Positions 8,349-16,200 of a DNA stretch of 18,843 bases are shown piece after piece (position 1 is the stretch's first letter; every line of letters begins with the position of its first letter). The stretch comes from Pirellulales bacterium. Lineage in GTDB: Bacteria > Planctomycetota > Planctomycetia > Pirellulales > JAICIG01. The notes beneath the pieces were generated by a model. It searched no databases and was not told the DNA's origin. It saw nothing but the letters and a program-made list of their open reading frames with translations. The DNA lies in assembly GCA_025924495.1 (NCBI GenBank), contig JAICIG010000115.1, positions 1-18,843 on the forward strand, written 5' to 3'. The position numbers were made by a program, and so were the translations under genes.

Positions 8349-9764
8349 TTATCGCCCTTCCACTGTGATGCTTGCCTGCTTCGCATTGCGGCCCTGGTGG
8401 GTGAGCAGCTCATAAGTCAATTCGGCCTTTTCGCCTGGTTTGACGGCTGTCGAGAATTGAACGGTCTGATAGTCGTGGTTCTTGGCGTTCAGCTTGCTAC
8501 GGAAGACCGCATGGCCTCCAAACGTGCGGCGAATTTCTACGTCGATCGGTTTGTCGGAGTAATTTCGCAACCGCTCGACGAACTGGCTATGGTCGTCCCA
8601 GCCCGCGATCTTTCCGCGTTCGTTCAGTTCCACCTGGCCGTCGGGCAAATGGCGGAACTTGTCGGTCCCAGTAATTTGCAGCCACAAGTTGTCACGCCAC
8701 AAACGGAGTTTCACCAACTCGAACGCCACTTCGGGATCGACGCCCAAGTTGATCTCGATCTTATCGCCGATTGGTACGTACTTGATCGGCTGCGCCGCCA
8801 GATAGCTCAGGCCATCGCGGCCATTGTCGCGGAAGACGCGGACCATGCCGTCGGGCAACGGCGTCGTGCCGAGTTTCGAGGCCTCGTCGTTGGCCCACAA
8901 ATACATCCGCACCAGCCGATCTCCGTATTCAGCGGGGCGATAGCGGTACTGAATCTTGAGCGGGACGGTCTGGCCCTCAAAGCTGCGCAGGCGTTTTGAC
9001 CAGCCGTCGGGGATCGTTTCCGTGCCTTCGATCGTGTAGATGAAGTACTCGCTCAGCCCCTCCTTGACGATCTCTTTGGGTTTCTCAGGCGCGTCCGCTT
9101 TATCGCCGGCTGCTCGATAGCCGAAGCGGTCTCTCAACTCCCTTTTCATGAAGACATCTTTTTTCTCGTCCGCGATCTCGGAGAGTCGTTCGACCGGAAC
9201 GCTGGCGAGTTGGGCGATTTTTTCGACCAGATTGATCGTGCCGACGACGAGTCGCACCTGGGCGTCTTCATATTGCTCGCCCGAGTTGTTGCTCACGCGA
9301 ACAAAGCCGTCGAAGCTGGTTTCCGTCTCAGCCTGGTTGGCGACCGCCACATAGTCGGCCGACCAGGAGATGCCGCTCGTGAAATAGCTGATTTCGATTT
9401 GTGCCTCGCCTGCCAGCTCGCTTTGCACATTCCAATAGAGCATTTGCGGCTTGTCGTGGGGAAACGTCGTGTCCGACACTTCGAGCTGGTCGCCGTGGGA
9501 GAGAAAACGCAGCTCGACGCTGGTCGGGTCGATTCGTGTGCCGGCCCAACTGAATTGCAAGGGATTGGCGCCGGGGCTGAAGCTGACCTTGCGCGTCTCG
9601 CGCACCAAGGTTAAATCTTCTGAGTTGTAAATCGTCAGTTGCACCGTATCGCGGTCAGGAACCGTTGAAAGATCGATGTTCTGCGCCGCAGTGCTGCGCA
9701 GCAAGCATGGCAAGACGAGTGCGGCCAAGCCGACGGCGTGCATCAAGGCGCGGTTCGGGTTCAT
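8349..9764 (-). CDS. Exported DUF4139-like protein, paralogue C (last of a tandem triplet)
   Basis: This is a predicted exported protein of 471 residues with no known activity. It has a signal peptide (residues 1-27, ending ...STAA) and then an N-terminal module beginning DRDTVQLTIYNSEDLTLVRE, in the style of MuiA/DUF4139 proteins (IYN..LxLVRETR..., IDPTSVELR). The C-terminal half contains YFTSGISWSADY (128-139), IQYRYRPAEYGDRLVRMYLW and KLGTTPLPDGMVRVFRDNGR, typical of DUF4139. It is strikingly similar to the gene just upstream (roughly 70 percent identity by eye), except in a charged linker at residues about 187-231. The ATG overlaps the stop of that gene as ATGA, and GGAGG at 9772-9776 lies 7 nt upstream of it. 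Family members have been linked to cell-envelope phenotypes in some bacteria, but no reaction is known. The family assignment rests on motif recognition. Confidence 0.82.
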   Translation of the reverse strand: MNPNRALMHAVGLAALVLPCLLRSTAAQNIDLSTVPDRDTVQLTIYNSEDLTLVRETRKVSFSPGANPLQFSWAGTRIDPTSVELRFLSHGDQLEVSDTTFPHDKPQMLYWNVQSELAGEAQIEISYFTSGISWSADYVAVANQAETETSFDGFVRVSNNSGEQYEDAQVRLVVGTINLVEKIAQLASVPVERLSEIADEKKDVFMKRELRDRFGYRAAGDKADAPEKPKEIVKEGLSEYFIYTIEGTETIPDGWSKRLRSFEGQTVPLKIQYRYRPAEYGDRLVRMYLWANDEASKLGTTPLPDGMVRVFRDNGRDGLSYLAAQPIKYVPIGDKIEINLGVDPEVAFELVKLRLWRDNLWLQITGTDKFRHLPDGQVELNERGKIAGWDDHSQFVERLRNYSDKPIDVEIRRTFGGHAVFRSKLNAKNHDYQTVQFSTAVKPGEKAELTYELLTHQGRNAKQASITVEGR

Positions 9765-11185
9765 CGGCCGACCTCCGCCTGCTCGATCGTGACGGCGGTT
9801 TGCTTACTGTTGCGGCCTTGGTGCGTCACGAGCTCATATTTCAGTTCCGCCTTTTCGCCCGGCTCGACGGCCGCTTGGAACTCAACGGTTTGATAGTCGT
9901 GGTTCTTGGCGTTCAGCTTGCTGCGGAAGACGACATGTCCGCCAAAAGTGCGACGGATCTCGAGGCGGATGGGCTTTTGCGTGTAATTGCGCACCCTCTG
10001 GACGAATAACATGCGATCGTCCCAGCCGGCCACCGTGCTGCGCTCGTCAACTTCCAGCTTGTCTCGTTGCACCTGGCGAAACGTATTGGTTCCGTGGACT
10101 TGAACCCACAAGTTATCTCGCGAGGACCGGAGCTTAATCAGTTCGAAGACGACTTCGGGATCGACGCCGAGATTCAGCTCGATCTTGTCGCCGATCGGCA
10201 CATACTTGATCTGTTGCGCGACCAGAAAACCGAGCCCATCGCGGCCATTGTCGCGAAATACTCGTACCACCCCATCGGGCAACGGGGTCGTACCCAGTTT
10301 CGAGGCCTCGTCGTTCGCCAGCAGATACATCCGTACCAACTGGTCGCCGTATTCGTTCGGTCGATAACGGTATTCGATCTTGAACGGCACGGTTTGGCCC
10401 TCGAAGCTGCGGAGGCGTTTCGACCAGCCGTTGGAAATCGTTTCCGTGCCTTCGATCGTATAAATGAAATACTCGCTCAGTCCTTCCTTGATAATCTGCT
10501 TGGCGTCGGATTCCTTAGCTGCGGCGCCCGCGGGCATATTCAGGGCCATCCTGGCCGACTTGCTGCGCAGTTCGCTGCGGAGGGATTCTTCCATGTCTTT
10601 AACCTGAGACATCGGGATTTGCGCCAACTGAGCGATTTTTTCGACCAGGTTGATCGTGCCCACCACCAGGCGCACCTGGGCGTTCTCATATTCTTCGCCC
10701 GAGTTGTTGAAGACCCGCACGAAGCCTTCGAAGTTCATCTTCTGTTCATCGCGGTCGGCGATGACCAGATAATCGGCCGACCAAGTGATGCCGCTCGTAA
10801 AGTAGCTGATTTCAATCGTGGCTTCGCCGTCCCATTCGCTCTGTACGTTCCAGTACAGCATCTGCGGCTTGTCATGAGGAAAGGTGGTGTCGAGCACGTC
10901 GAGCTGATCGCCATGATCGGCGAACCGCAATTCGACGCTCGATGGATCGATCAGCGTGCCCGCCCAACTGAATTGCAGCGGATTGACGCCAGCCTTGAAG
11001 CTCACTTTGCGCGTCTCGCGCACCAGCGTCAGATCTTCGGAGTTGTAAATCGTCAATTGGACCGTGTTGCGGTCAGGGACGGTGGAAACGTCGATGTTCT
11101 CCGCCCTCGCGGCGCGGCTTTGTGCGGCGACTGCGGCAGACAGGCCGATGGCTGCGGCCAGAAGGAATTTGAAATACGCGGGCAT
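9761..11185 (-). CDS. Exported DUF4139-like protein, paralogue B (middle of triplet)
   Basis: This predicted exported protein has 474 residues from ATG 11185. Residues 1-28 form a signal peptide (hydrophobic FLLAAAIGLSAAVAA, cleavage after about ARA). An upstream in-frame extension to 11410 is open but reads through the neighbouring gene with a composition unlike a protein, so the signal peptide decides the start. The core motifs are the same as in paralogue C: RNTVQLTIYNSEDLTLVRE, YFTSGITWSADY, IEYRYRPNEYGDQLVRMYLL and KLGTTPLPDGVVRVFRDNGR. The linker at about 188-230 differs completely in sequence from that of paralogue C. The gene begins 1 bp after the stop of paralogue A (TAATATG) and ends in an ATGA overlap with paralogue C, so translation is probably coupled throughout. 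The function is unknown. Confidence 0.82.
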   Translation of the reverse strand: MPAYFKFLLAAAIGLSAAVAAQSRAARAENIDVSTVPDRNTVQLTIYNSEDLTLVRETRKVSFKAGVNPLQFSWAGTLIDPSSVELRFADHGDQLDVLDTTFPHDKPQMLYWNVQSEWDGEATIEISYFTSGITWSADYLVIADRDEQKMNFEGFVRVFNNSGEEYENAQVRLVVGTINLVEKIAQLAQIPMSQVKDMEESLRSELRSKSARMALNMPAGAAAKESDAKQIIKEGLSEYFIYTIEGTETISNGWSKRLRSFEGQTVPFKIEYRYRPNEYGDQLVRMYLLANDEASKLGTTPLPDGVVRVFRDNGRDGLGFLVAQQIKYVPIGDKIELNLGVDPEVVFELIKLRSSRDNLWVQVHGTNTFRQVQRDKLEVDERSTVAGWDDRMLFVQRVRNYTQKPIRLEIRRTFGGHVVFRSKLNAKNHDYQTVEFQAAVEPGEKAELKYELVTHQGRNSKQTAVTIEQAEVGR

Positions 11186-11186
11186 A

Positions 11187-12449
11187 TTACCACTCGTTCT
11201 TGAGGATGACGTGCAGCTTGTGAACGAACTTCTTGGCCTTGCCATCGGCGGCGCGGGCCGGAAGATCGACATGGAACATGACTTGCTCGTAGGCGGTTTG
11301 ATCCTTGTCGGGGCCGCCTTCGAATGAGGTCTCTTTGCCCAGCTCCCACTCGACGTCGCGGCCGGAATCGCCTTGAACTTCGCTTCGCACGTGTCGCAGA
11401 TTCTCGGCAATGTCGAGCTTAACCGGCTGGTCCTTGAAGTTTTCGATTTCGTACTTCAGTATGACTTCGCGGTGATAGAGATTGCCGGCCACGCGGCGGA
11501 CCTCGTTCTTATCGATCGTTCGCTTGACGACAATGTCTTGGGCCACGCCCAAGTAGAGCCGCAGTTCGTCGTCGCGAGGCGTGAACTTGCCCCAATCTTC
11601 GCCCAGAAACGCCGTCGAGCCGCGTCCGTCGTCCTGGAAGATGCGCACTTTGCCCGGCTCGAGCGCCGCCTCGCCCATTTTGTTTTTCGAGTCGTTTTTC
11701 AGCACATAGTGCATCGGGATGCGGAGCTTGCCTTGCGGCTGGTCGAGATACCCATAGGCTTGAGCATTCGCCGTGTACGTCTTTTTGATCGGAACGTTCT
11801 TATACTTGGCGATCAACATTTCCTTGGTCTGATTGATGCCGATCGGTTTGGAGAACCGCGGCCCAAAACCAGCCCACAAACCGGTCGAGCCGAAGGCCTC
11901 GTTGGCCAGATTCTGCAGGCGAATGTACTGCGAGAGCGTGAGCGTTTTTTCATCGCGAGCCGCTACGGCGCGGTAATTGAAGCTGCGGTTCAAATTGCCA
12001 AGCAAATAACTGATGCGGACGCGCGCGGAGCCCGACCCGCTTGAAGAGACCTGCCACACCAGCGCGGCCTCGTTAGGCGGATAGCTGACCGAAAGCACCT
12101 TGACTTCAAGCGGCTCGGCGGCCTGGTCCTGCTTGTCCTCGTCGGCATCTTTGTCGCCAGGATTTTTGCCGTCAGCTTCTTTTTCCGCCGCCGGACCGAG
12201 CACGCGAAAGACAATCGTTTGCGGATCAATCTGGGTGTTGGCCCAGGAAAAATCGACCTGATTGAGTCCTTTCACGAGCGGCACGATCCGCTCTTCTTCG
12301 ACGAGCGTGGCGTTGGGGTTATCGAGTTGAATCTCCACGCGCTCGCGCACGGGCAGTGTAATCAGCTTGATCCGCGCCAGCGCCGGGGCCGGCCAACCGA
12401 CCGCCAGCCCTCCCGCGCATAAACATAGAATGGCCGCCAAACGCCTCAT
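11187..12449 (-). CDS. Exported DUF4139-like protein, paralogue A (first of triplet, divergent)
   Basis: This 420-residue predicted exported protein opens the triplet. Its signal peptide is residues 1-25 (AAILCLCAGGLAVGW, ending ALA). The fold signature is the same as in the downstream pair but divergent: RVEIQLDNPNATLVEEERIV, LNQVDFSWANTQIDPQTIVF, VRISYLLGNLNRSFNYRAVA and GKVRIFQDDGRGSTAFLGED. An acidic, lysine-rich insertion (residues about 88-113) lies between the first module and VKVLSVSYPP and is absent from B and C. AGGAG at 12457-12461 is 7 nt upstream of the ATG, the best ribosome binding site in the cluster. It probably arose by an older duplication than the B/C pair. The family call is weaker than for B and C and partly rests on the shared context and motifs. 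Confidence 0.72.
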   Translation of the reverse strand: MRRLAAILCLCAGGLAVGWPAPALARIKLITLPVRERVEIQLDNPNATLVEEERIVPLVKGLNQVDFSWANTQIDPQTIVFRVLGPAAEKEADGKNPGDKDADEDKQDQAAEPLEVKVLSVSYPPNEAALVWQVSSSGSGSARVRISYLLGNLNRSFNYRAVAARDEKTLTLSQYIRLQNLANEAFGSTGLWAGFGPRFSKPIGINQTKEMLIAKYKNVPIKKTYTANAQAYGYLDQPQGKLRIPMHYVLKNDSKNKMGEAALEPGKVRIFQDDGRGSTAFLGEDWGKFTPRDDELRLYLGVAQDIVVKRTIDKNEVRRVAGNLYHREVILKYEIENFKDQPVKLDIAENLRHVRSEVQGDSGRDVEWELGKETSFEGGPDKDQTAYEQVMFHVDLPARAADGKAKKFVHKLHVILKNEW

Positions 12450-12482
12450 GGAAGTGCTCCTGGAAGCTGAAGAAATGCTCTC

Positions 12483-12499
12483 TTTGACCGAGGGTCAAA
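12483..12499. repeat. Perfect 7-bp inverted repeat upstream of the DUF4139 triplet
   Basis: TTTGACC (12483-12489) and GGTCAAA (12493-12499) form a perfect inverted repeat with a 3 nt loop, about 34-50 bp upstream of the ATG at 12449. It may be an operator or part of a promoter (TTGACC resembles a -35 box on the minus strand, but I see no convincing -10), or a hairpin in the transcript. No T-run follows it. Confidence 0.35.
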
Positions 12500-12518
12500 A
12501 CTAGAGACGCGGCAAGGG

Positions 12519-12542
12519 CCGATTCCGTTCCAGAAAAATCGG
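12519..12542 (-). terminator. Hairpin directly after the thiL stop codon
   Basis: On the minus strand the thiL stop TAG is followed at once by CCGATT, a 12 nt spacer and AATCGG, a perfect 6-bp inverted repeat. There is no downstream T-run, so this is at best a weak or factor-assisted termination signal. Confidence 0.25.
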
Positions 12543-13460
12543 CTAATGAACCCAGCCGCGAGGCGAAAGCGCTTGCCGGCTGCCGTCGGGCAGAGTTTGC
12601 CACAAGCCCGCTTCAGCCACAAATTGGCCCATGGCACAGAGCGGAACGCTCAAAGGCTGGTCGCGCAGCATTCGCCGAGCTTCGTCGGGTGGGGCGGCAA
12701 GGATCAGTTCAAAATCTTCGCCGTCGCTCAACGCATGATCAAGCGAACTGCCTCCGTCGCTACGAAGCTCGGCCAATCTTATAGCCGCGGGGGAAATAGG
12801 TACGGTTTCCAGCCGCAGCATCGCTCCGCAACCGCTGGCCTCGGCCATGCGCGAAACATCAAGCGACAGCCCATCGCTGACATCCATCCCCGCATGCAAC
12901 TCATACCGTTCGTTAAGCAACAGGGCCTCTTCGATCCGCGGTTCGAACTCGAAGTGCCGTCCCAAAATGCTGCCGCCGAACGAACCGGTGGCCAGCAACC
13001 AGTCGCCGGCCCTGGCGCCGTTGCGTCGCAGCGGCCCGCGCTCCGTGACCGTGCCCAACAAGGTGACGCTCACGGCCAGCGGGCCGTCCCAACAGTTGGT
13101 GTCTCCGCCGGCAATCGCTACGTTGTATCGTTCGGCTAAAGGCAGCATGCCGAGATACAACTCTGTCGCGAGTTCTAATGCACGATTACGCGGCAGCGCT
13201 AGGGCGATCACAGCAGCCAGCGGACGGCCGGCCATGGCGGCAATGTCACTGAGGTTGACGGCCAAGGCCTTGCGGCCAATCAAGCGAGGATCGGATTGAT
13301 CGAGATGGAAGTCGACTTGATCCGTGATCATGTCGACCGTAACCAGGCAACCGGGCTTGCCGCCCAGATCGATGAGCGCCGTGTCGTCGCCCGGGCCCAG
13401 CCGTAAACAGGGATGGGAAGGCAAATGATCGCGCAGCCAGTGCAGAAATTCAGTTTCCAT
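12543..13460 (-). CDS. thiL: Thiamine-monophosphate kinase
   Basis: ThiL phosphorylates thiamine monophosphate with ATP to give thiamine diphosphate, the last step of cofactor synthesis, in the cytoplasm. The 305 residues are a normal length and contain the PurM-like ATP-binding loop GPGDDTALID (22-31), NLSDIAAMAGRP (69-80), the metal-binding GGDTNC (118-123), MDVSDGLSLD (192-201) and DGEDFELILAA (246-256). No clear Shine-Dalgarno lies before the ATG at 13460, which directly precedes the conserved N-terminal EFLHWLRD helix. The HtrA-like protease gene lies 164 bp upstream on the same strand. The DUF4139 triplet starts 93 bp downstream and appears to have its own control region. No other thiamine gene is visible in the window. 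Confidence 0.93.
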   Translation of the reverse strand: METEFLHWLRDHLPSHPCLRLGPGDDTALIDLGGKPGCLVTVDMITDQVDFHLDQSDPRLIGRKALAVNLSDIAAMAGRPLAAVIALALPRNRALELATELYLGMLPLAERYNVAIAGGDTNCWDGPLAVSVTLLGTVTERGPLRRNGARAGDWLLATGSFGGSILGRHFEFEPRIEEALLLNERYELHAGMDVSDGLSLDVSRMAEASGCGAMLRLETVPISPAAIRLAELRSDGGSSLDHALSDGEDFELILAAPPDEARRMLRDQPLSVPLCAMGQFVAEAGLWQTLPDGSRQALSPRGWVH

Positions 13461-13536
13461 GCGCCGCGGAGATTTGCATTTTCATAAAGAAACTCGCACG
13501 AGCGCTGCGCCGCTCGCGGCAAGAGCCCGGCTGTGC

Positions 13537-13566
13537 ATTATGCCCCGCCGAGAGGACGGCAGGCAA
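13537..13566 (-). promoter_or_regulatory. Candidate promoter of thiL
   Basis: Read on the minus strand, TTGCCT (13566-13561, four of six matches to -35) and CATAAT (13542-13537, five of six matches to -10) are separated by 18 bp. The predicted start is near 13530, leaving a leader of about 70 nt. A pattern match only; it suggests thiL can be transcribed apart from the protease gene. Confidence 0.4.
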
Positions 13567-13624
13567 TGCGTCTGAGGGGACTGAGGAAATCGTCGCCCGC
13601 ATGCGGCGCCGCTCGCCGTGGAAA

Positions 13625-14995
13625 CTAGCGGCGATGATTGGAAACTGTCAAGTAGCCGTAGAGGGTTTGCGGCTCATTTTCTCGCAAAATGTAGAATTTG
13701 AGCGGCTCGAGACTGGCAAAGTCCGGTCGATTGAGCACGTACTGAACGTTTTCCAGCGAGATCGTTTCCCAGATGTGCATGCCCACCAGGACATCGCCCG
13801 GCCGAATACCCTGTTTGGCGGCCGGGCTGTCGGACCGCACATCGGCGACGGTCAGACCACCGCGGTACCGCGTGCGAAACTGCTTTTGAAACTGCTTGCT
13901 CGGAATCGGCTGCAATTCCAAGCCCAAAGTTTCCCAGATCGGGTCGCTCGGCGTTTCAAGCGCCTTCGGCGCCGCAGCCAGCGTCAGATTCATTGACACC
14001 GCTTCGCTGCCCCGTTCGATCTCAATCGCGATCTCCTCCCCTTCGCGGCGCGCTAATAAGGCGCGCTCCAGGTCAAGGGATCGGATGACTTGCTGATCGT
14101 CCACGGTTTTGATCACGTCGCCCGGCTTAATTCCGCTGTCGGCCGCGGGGCTGTCAGGATCGACCGATTCGACGACGATGCCGTCCGGACGACCTTCCGC
14201 CGGTTTGGCCACGACGCCGTGCCAAGTATGCTTCAGGCGTCGCGTGCTGAGCAACTCGGCGACCGTGGTCAGAGCTTTGTTCGTCGGGATGGCGAAACCG
14301 ATGCCTTGAGCGCCCGCTCGAACCGCCACGTTAATGCCGATCATTTCGCCGTCGATATTCAGCAGCGGCCCGCCGGAATTGCCGGGGTTGATACTGGCGT
14401 CGGTCTGAATCAGATCTTCGTAGCTTTGAGCGTCGCTGACTTGCACGGTGCGATGCAAAGCGCTGATGATTCCGCGCGTGACCGTATGCTCATAACCAAA
14501 TGCATTGCCCACCGCGACCACCGTCTCGCCGGGCATCAAGTCGTGCGAGCTGCCAATGGCGATCACGGGCAGTTTGTCGTGGGTATCGATCTTGATGATG
14601 GCCAGGTCGGTCTTGGCGTCGTGCGATAACAGCTCGGCGATATAAGTCTCGCGATCGGCGGTCGTGACAGTGATTTTCTTCACGCCGTCCACAACATGAA
14701 AGTTGGTGACGATGTAACCGCGCTCGTCGAGGATCACGCCGGTGCCCATGCCATTCACGCGACGAGCGACATCCCCGCCCGAAGTCGTTTTGCCTTCGGC
14801 CGTGACGGTTTTCTCGCCATGAATGTTTACGATTGCCGGACGGGCCTTCTCCACCGCCACGACGATGGCGCTGCGTCGATGTTCCAACTCGTCGCACAGC
14901 CCTGGCTGCGCTTGCCAGGTCGAGCTCAGCAGGGCCAGGCATGCGACAACGGCATAACACGAGCGCAGAGTCAGGCGGGCAGATCGAGTGCTCAT
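13625..14995 (-). CDS. HtrA/DegP-type periplasmic serine protease with two PDZ domains
   Basis: This is a trypsin-like protease of the HtrA/Deg family, which degrades or refolds damaged proteins in the periplasm. From ATG 14995 it has 456 residues. Seen: a signal peptide (1 to about 30, hydrophobic YAVVACLALLSS), the catalytic triad His100 in TNFHVVD, Asp130 in KTDLAIIKID and Ser207 in INPGNSGGPLLN, then PDZ1 (about 258-343, with AADSGIKPGDVIKTVDDQQV) and PDZ2 (about 354-453, with AAKQGIRPGDVLVGMHIWET). The reading frame is open upstream to an ATG at 15106, but that extension is not protein-like and would bury the signal peptide, so 14995 is preferred; neither start has a good Shine-Dalgarno. 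The triad is complete, so it should be active. It is divergent from the MOSC gene. Which Deg subfamily it belongs to cannot be told here, so no symbol is given. Confidence 0.92.
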   Translation of the reverse strand: MSTRSARLTLRSCYAVVACLALLSSTWQAQPGLCDELEHRRSAIVVAVEKARPAIVNIHGEKTVTAEGKTTSGGDVARRVNGMGTGVILDERGYIVTNFHVVDGVKKITVTTADRETYIAELLSHDAKTDLAIIKIDTHDKLPVIAIGSSHDLMPGETVVAVGNAFGYEHTVTRGIISALHRTVQVSDAQSYEDLIQTDASINPGNSGGPLLNIDGEMIGINVAVRAGAQGIGFAIPTNKALTTVAELLSTRRLKHTWHGVVAKPAEGRPDGIVVESVDPDSPAADSGIKPGDVIKTVDDQQVIRSLDLERALLARREGEEIAIEIERGSEAVSMNLTLAAAPKALETPSDPIWETLGLELQPIPSKQFQKQFRTRYRGGLTVADVRSDSPAAKQGIRPGDVLVGMHIWETISLENVQYVLNRPDFASLEPLKFYILRENEPQTLYGYLTVSNHRR

Positions 14996-15170
14996 GAAGT
15001 TGATCGCGGTGGGTGATAACGAGCTGTTTGCCGAACGCTCTGTTGCCCCCCGTCCGTCGGCGCGGCCAACGTGCAGAGCGGTAGCAGTGCGGCTTGGGAG
15101 AAACATCGGCCTAGGCGCGAAAGTGCCTTAAAATCACGTAGCAATGCCGGAAAATAGCGCCCAGCTTTCC

Positions 15171-15192
15171 AGCTTGCAGAAAGTGGCAAGCT
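15171..15192. repeat. 7-bp inverted repeat between the HtrA and MOSC genes
   Basis: AGCTTGC (15171-15177) and GCAAGCT (15186-15192) are perfect inverted copies with an 8 nt spacer. It lies about 180 bp upstream of the HtrA start and 160 bp upstream of the MOSC start, so it could be an operator serving either gene. Chance cannot be excluded. Confidence 0.3.
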
Positions 15193-15253
15193 TTGCAAAA
15201 ACTAGGCAACGAGTTCGCTCCGCCGTCAGACCCCTCAGTGCGCCGATTTGGCG

Positions 15254-15275
15254 TGCCTAGCAGGGACAGTAGGCA
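15254..15275. repeat. 6-bp inverted repeat upstream of the MOSC gene
   Basis: TGCCTA (15254-15259) and TAGGCA (15270-15275) are separated by 10 nt. A further TAGGCA occurs at 15203-15208. Possible regulator site or transcript hairpin; short enough to arise by chance. Confidence 0.25.
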
Positions 15276-15280
15276 AGCGG

Positions 15281-15321
15281 GCTAGAGCCGGCAGATTGAC
15301 GGGGCATGCTAAAGCCGGCAG
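15281..15321 (+). repeat. Imperfect 14-bp direct repeat upstream of the MOSC gene
   Basis: GCTAGAGCCGGCAG (15281-15294) and GCTAAAGCCGGCAG (15308-15321) differ at one base and start 27 bp apart, ending 28 bp before the MOSC start codon. They could be paired regulator sites or remnants of a dispersed repeat. Confidence 0.35.
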
Positions 15322-15349
15322 TCTTCTGGCAATTGCTGCAGGTTGGACG

Positions 15350-16165
15350 ATGGACTTAACGCCGCCAAGCGGGCCACACTTGACCCGAATCACGATTTAC
15401 CCGATTAAATCGTTGGACGGCATCAACGTCGATCGCGCGACGCTGCTCGGCAGCGGCGCTCTGGAACACGATCGGCAGTTCGCTATCCGTGATCGCGCTG
15501 GGGTCTTTCTCAATGGCAAGCGGACTGCCGCGATGCACCGCCTTCGCTTGTCCGCCGATCTGGGGCGTCGCATTGTTACCCTGTCGGTTGGCGATGATTC
15601 TCAAGCGTCTCGCTTCCACCTGGATGCCGACCGCCGCGCATTAGAAGAATGGCTCCGTCGCTACTTTGAATTTGAGGAGCCGCTGGAACTAGCCGAGAAC
15701 CGGAGCTCTGGCTTTCCTGACGATTCCGAGGCGCCCGGACCAACCATTGCCAGTACGGCCACGTTAGAAGCGGTCGCAGGCTGGTTCGACTTGCCGCTCG
15801 ATGAGACGCGGCGCCGTTTCCGCGCGAATCTGGAAATCGGCGGCGTCGAGCCATTTTGGGAAGATCGACTCTTTGCTGAGGCCGATCAGGTCGTGCGGTT
15901 GCTCATCGGCGAGTTAGCGCTCGAGGGAACAAACCCTTGCCAGCGATGTTCGGTGCCCGGCCGCGACTCTTTGAGCGGCGCCGTGACTCCGAGTTTTGCC
16001 AAGCGCTTCGCCGAGCATCGGAAGTCTGCCCTGCCGCCAGCCGCTGCCGTTTCGCGGTTCGATCATTTCTACCGTCTGGCGGTAAACACGCGGCCGGCAG
16101 GAAGTAAAGGTGGGGTGATCCGCCTGGGCGATCTCATTCAAGTCGTCGGCGTATTCGCCAAATAA
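15350..16165 (+). CDS. MOSC domain-containing protein (YcbX/mARC-like)
   Basis: MOSC proteins bind sulfur or molybdenum cofactor and act in reduction of N-hydroxylated compounds or in metal-sulfur chemistry. From ATG 15350 the protein has 271 residues. Seen: the MOSC N-terminal beta-barrel (ITIYPIKSLDGINVDRATLL and LEHDRQFAIRDRAGVFLNGK), FRANLEIGG in the middle, and the key-cysteine region NPCQRCSVPGRD with Cys197 and Cys200, in which the first cysteine is the expected cofactor ligand. The frame is open 102 bp further upstream to 15248, but those residues do not match the family. There is no separate ferredoxin domain, unlike E. coli YcbX, so an external reductase would be needed. It stands alone on the plus strand, divergent from the HtrA gene. 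The family is clear; the substrate is not. Confidence 0.86.
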   Translation: MDLTPPSGPHLTRITIYPIKSLDGINVDRATLLGSGALEHDRQFAIRDRAGVFLNGKRTAAMHRLRLSADLGRRIVTLSVGDDSQASRFHLDADRRALEEWLRRYFEFEEPLELAENRSSGFPDDSEAPGPTIASTATLEAVAGWFDLPLDETRRRFRANLEIGGVEPFWEDRLFAEADQVVRLLIGELALEGTNPCQRCSVPGRDSLSGAVTPSFAKRFAEHRKSALPPAAAVSRFDHFYRLAVNTRPAGSKGGVIRLGDLIQVVGVFAK

Positions 16166-16200
16166 CTGCAAGACCAAGCCTTGTTGAGCTTCGCTAAGCA

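Larger units (their letters stand above)
14996..15349. other. Divergent intergenic region between the HtrA and MOSC genes
   Basis: This 354-bp region holds no convincing gene, although frames from both neighbours stay open part of the way into it. It contains several short repeats: an inverted repeat at 15171-15192, another at 15254-15275 and a 14-bp imperfect direct repeat at 15281-15321. I found no promoter here strong enough to assign to either gene, although it must serve both. Confidence 0.5.

Noticed and set aside
10067..11203. 378-codon plus-strand frame opposite DUF4139-like paralogue B
   Set aside because: It is the antisense mirror of a well-supported gene; a similar antisense frame lies opposite paralogue C simply because the two genes share sequence.
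11186..11410. N-terminal extension of DUF4139-like paralogue B
   Set aside because: It would hide the signal peptide and lies inside the coding region of paralogue A in a different frame.
14996..15106. Longer N terminus for the HtrA-like protease
   Set aside because: The extra 37 residues are not protein-like and would place the signal peptide internally.
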